A stretch of DNA of 64,000 nt from Methylobacterium sp. UNC378MF. GTDB lineage: Bacteria > Pseudomonadota > Alphaproteobacteria > Rhizobiales > Beijerinckiaceae. Of the stretch, positions 63,189 to 64,000 are shown piece after piece. The stretch's first letter is position 1. Each line of letters starts with the position of its first letter. The position numbers were made by a program, and so were the translations under genes. The notes under the pieces are model-generated. The model was not told the origin of the DNA. It was given only the letters and a program-made list of their open reading frames with translations, and searched no databases. Location of the stretch: contig NZ_FMWU01000006.1 of NCBI RefSeq assembly GCF_900103195.1, forward strand, positions 1 to 64,000, read 5' to 3'.

Positions 63189-63331
63189 CCCGCCCCCGAA
63201 AACCGCACCTTCGTAGAGCGGCGCGACCCGCTGCCAAGTCAATCCGACCATCCCCAGATGGCGCGCGCGGCGAGTAGGTTGTGGCGCTCCTGCAACGGGC
63301 GACGCCACGGTCCGCGCGATCCTGAACCAGC

Positions 63332-64000
63332 TCACGCGGCGGCCCGATGCGCGGGCCGCGCCTGGGCGTGCGGGTTCGGGCGGCGTCGGGAGAACAGGGA
63401 GATCAGCACCGGGACGATCACGAGGATCAGGTTCGGCGCCAGGATGATGCCGCCCACCACCACGAGCGCCAACGGCTTCTGCACCTGCGAGCCGATGCCG
63501 GTGGAGACCGCGGCCGGCAGCAGGCCGACGCAGGCCGCCACGCAGGTCATCATCACCGGGCGCATGCGCACCACGGCGGCGTGCCAGACCGCCTCCTGCC
63601 GCTTCCAGCCCTCGTCGAGCAGCTGGTTGTAGTAGGCGAGCAGGATCACGCCCTCCATGGTCGAGATCCCGAACAGCGCGATGAAGCCGATCGCCGCCGA
63701 GATCGAGAACGGCGTACCGGTCAGCGCCAGGGCGAAGATGCCGCCGATCATCGCCATCGGGATGACCGACAGGGTCAGCAGCATGTCGGCCACCGACGAG
63801 AAGTTGATGTAGAGGAGCAGCGCGATCAGCAGCAGCGTGATCGGCACCACGAGGCTCAGCCGGGCGGCCGCCTCCTTCAGGTTGGTGAACTGCCCGACCC
63901 ATTCCAGCCGGTAGCCCGGCGGCAGGTCGACCGCATCGGCGACCTTGCGCTGGGCCTCAAGCACAGCGCTGCCGAGGTCGCGGCCGCGCACCGAGAACTT
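63332..64000 (-). CDS. CusA/CzcA family heavy-metal RND efflux pump, C-terminal part
   Basis: The gene extends beyond the right edge of the window; 222 C-terminal codons are visible. Seen are a porter-domain end (VDLPPGYRLEWVGQFTNLKE) and the last five or so membrane helices with LLLIALLLYINFSSVADMLL, TPFSISAAIGFIALFGISTM, EGVILLAYYNQLLDEGWKRQ and RMRPVMMTCVAACVGLLPAA. These are features of the HME-RND (Cus/Czc/Cnr) group, suggesting metal cation export. The outer-membrane partner follows after 143 bp; the membrane-fusion protein would be to the right, outside the window. Confidence 0.93.
   Translation of the reverse strand, partial: KFSVRGRDLGSAVLEAQRKVADAVDLPPGYRLEWVGQFTNLKEAAARLSLVVPITLLLIALLLYINFSSVADMLLTLSVIPMAMIGGIFALALTGTPFSISAAIGFIALFGISTMEGVILLAYYNQLLDEGWKRQEAVWHAAVVRMRPVMMTCVAACVGLLPAAVSTGIGSQVQKPLALVVVGGIILAPNLILVIVPVLISLFSRRRPNPHAQARPAHRAAA

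Noticed and set aside
1..64000. CRISPR arrays, prophage, integrases, toxin-antitoxin pairs, restriction systems
   Set aside because: No regular short repeats and no genes of these types were seen on either strand. The accessory genes are small exported proteins and enzymes.

Overview
The window is high-GC alphaproteobacterial chromosome and most likely comes from Methylobacterium or Methylorubrum. This rests on gene content and order: ftsK-lolA-xthA, rimP-nusA-ylxR-infB-rbfA-truB, mltG-yicC-gmk, tim44/secB, helicase-S4-fdxA-carD-rpoH, and cobS/cobT-J protein-bolA. An FDH4/YdeP-type molybdopterin oxidoreductase, Methylobacterium-style small secreted proteins and intergenic palindromes of Rhizobiales type point the same way. 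I could not run a search, so the genus is an inference. No rRNA, tRNA, CRISPR array, transposase or integrase was seen. The window reads as core chromosome with small accessory patches.

Layout. 1-3.9 kb: end of ftsK, lolA, plsC, xthA. 3.9-16 kb: an accessory stretch with an SDR remnant, a molybdopterin oxidoreductase with a small divergent membrane-anchored protein, an intact SDR, several small exported proteins, ssb, an MDR-type reductase, msrQ and an aldo/keto reductase. 16-24 kb: the translation and transcription operon rimP-nusA-ylxR-infB-rbfA-truB, with a strong terminator-like hairpin directly before rimP and another between infB and rbfA. 24-29.5 kb: a flavoprotein disulfide reductase, a bacteriophytochrome histidine kinase with an N-terminal photoactive-yellow-protein-like PAS domain, a translationally coupled heme oxygenase, and a small transporter. 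29.6-36.7 kb: gmk, yicC, mltG, mutM, an Smr protein, mltA and a Tim44-domain protein, all on the minus strand. 37-41 kb: secB, a LysR regulator divergent from a DUF4865/tautomerase pair, and an MFS transporter. 41-49.3 kb: rpoH, carD, fdxA, an S4 protein, a large Suv3-like helicase, and small proteins. 49.6-54.9 kb: rpmB, cobT, DUF29, cobS, a J-domain protein and a BolA protein. 55-60.7 kb: arfB, a YoaK-type membrane protein, a TPR-methyltransferase, and an exonuclease/DNA ligase/YjbQ operon in which each gene overlaps the next by 4 nt. 60.8-64 kb: a lone hook-basal-body protein, then an RND efflux outer-membrane lipoprotein and the end of its CusA/CzcA-like pump.

The most interesting locus is the photoreceptor operon. 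Heme oxygenase would make biliverdin for the phytochrome, which keeps its biliverdin cysteine and PASDIP motif. The N-terminal PYP-like PAS domain has lost the chromophore cysteine (Gly at that position) and the residues that hold p-coumarate. It looks like a chromophore-less descendant of the Ppr/Ppd-type PYP-phytochrome fusion. Other points worth a second look are the helicase with no usual start codon ahead of its P-loop, a DUF29 gene inside the cobS-cobT operon, the ligase/exonuclease/YjbQ coupling, and several families of dispersed palindromes.
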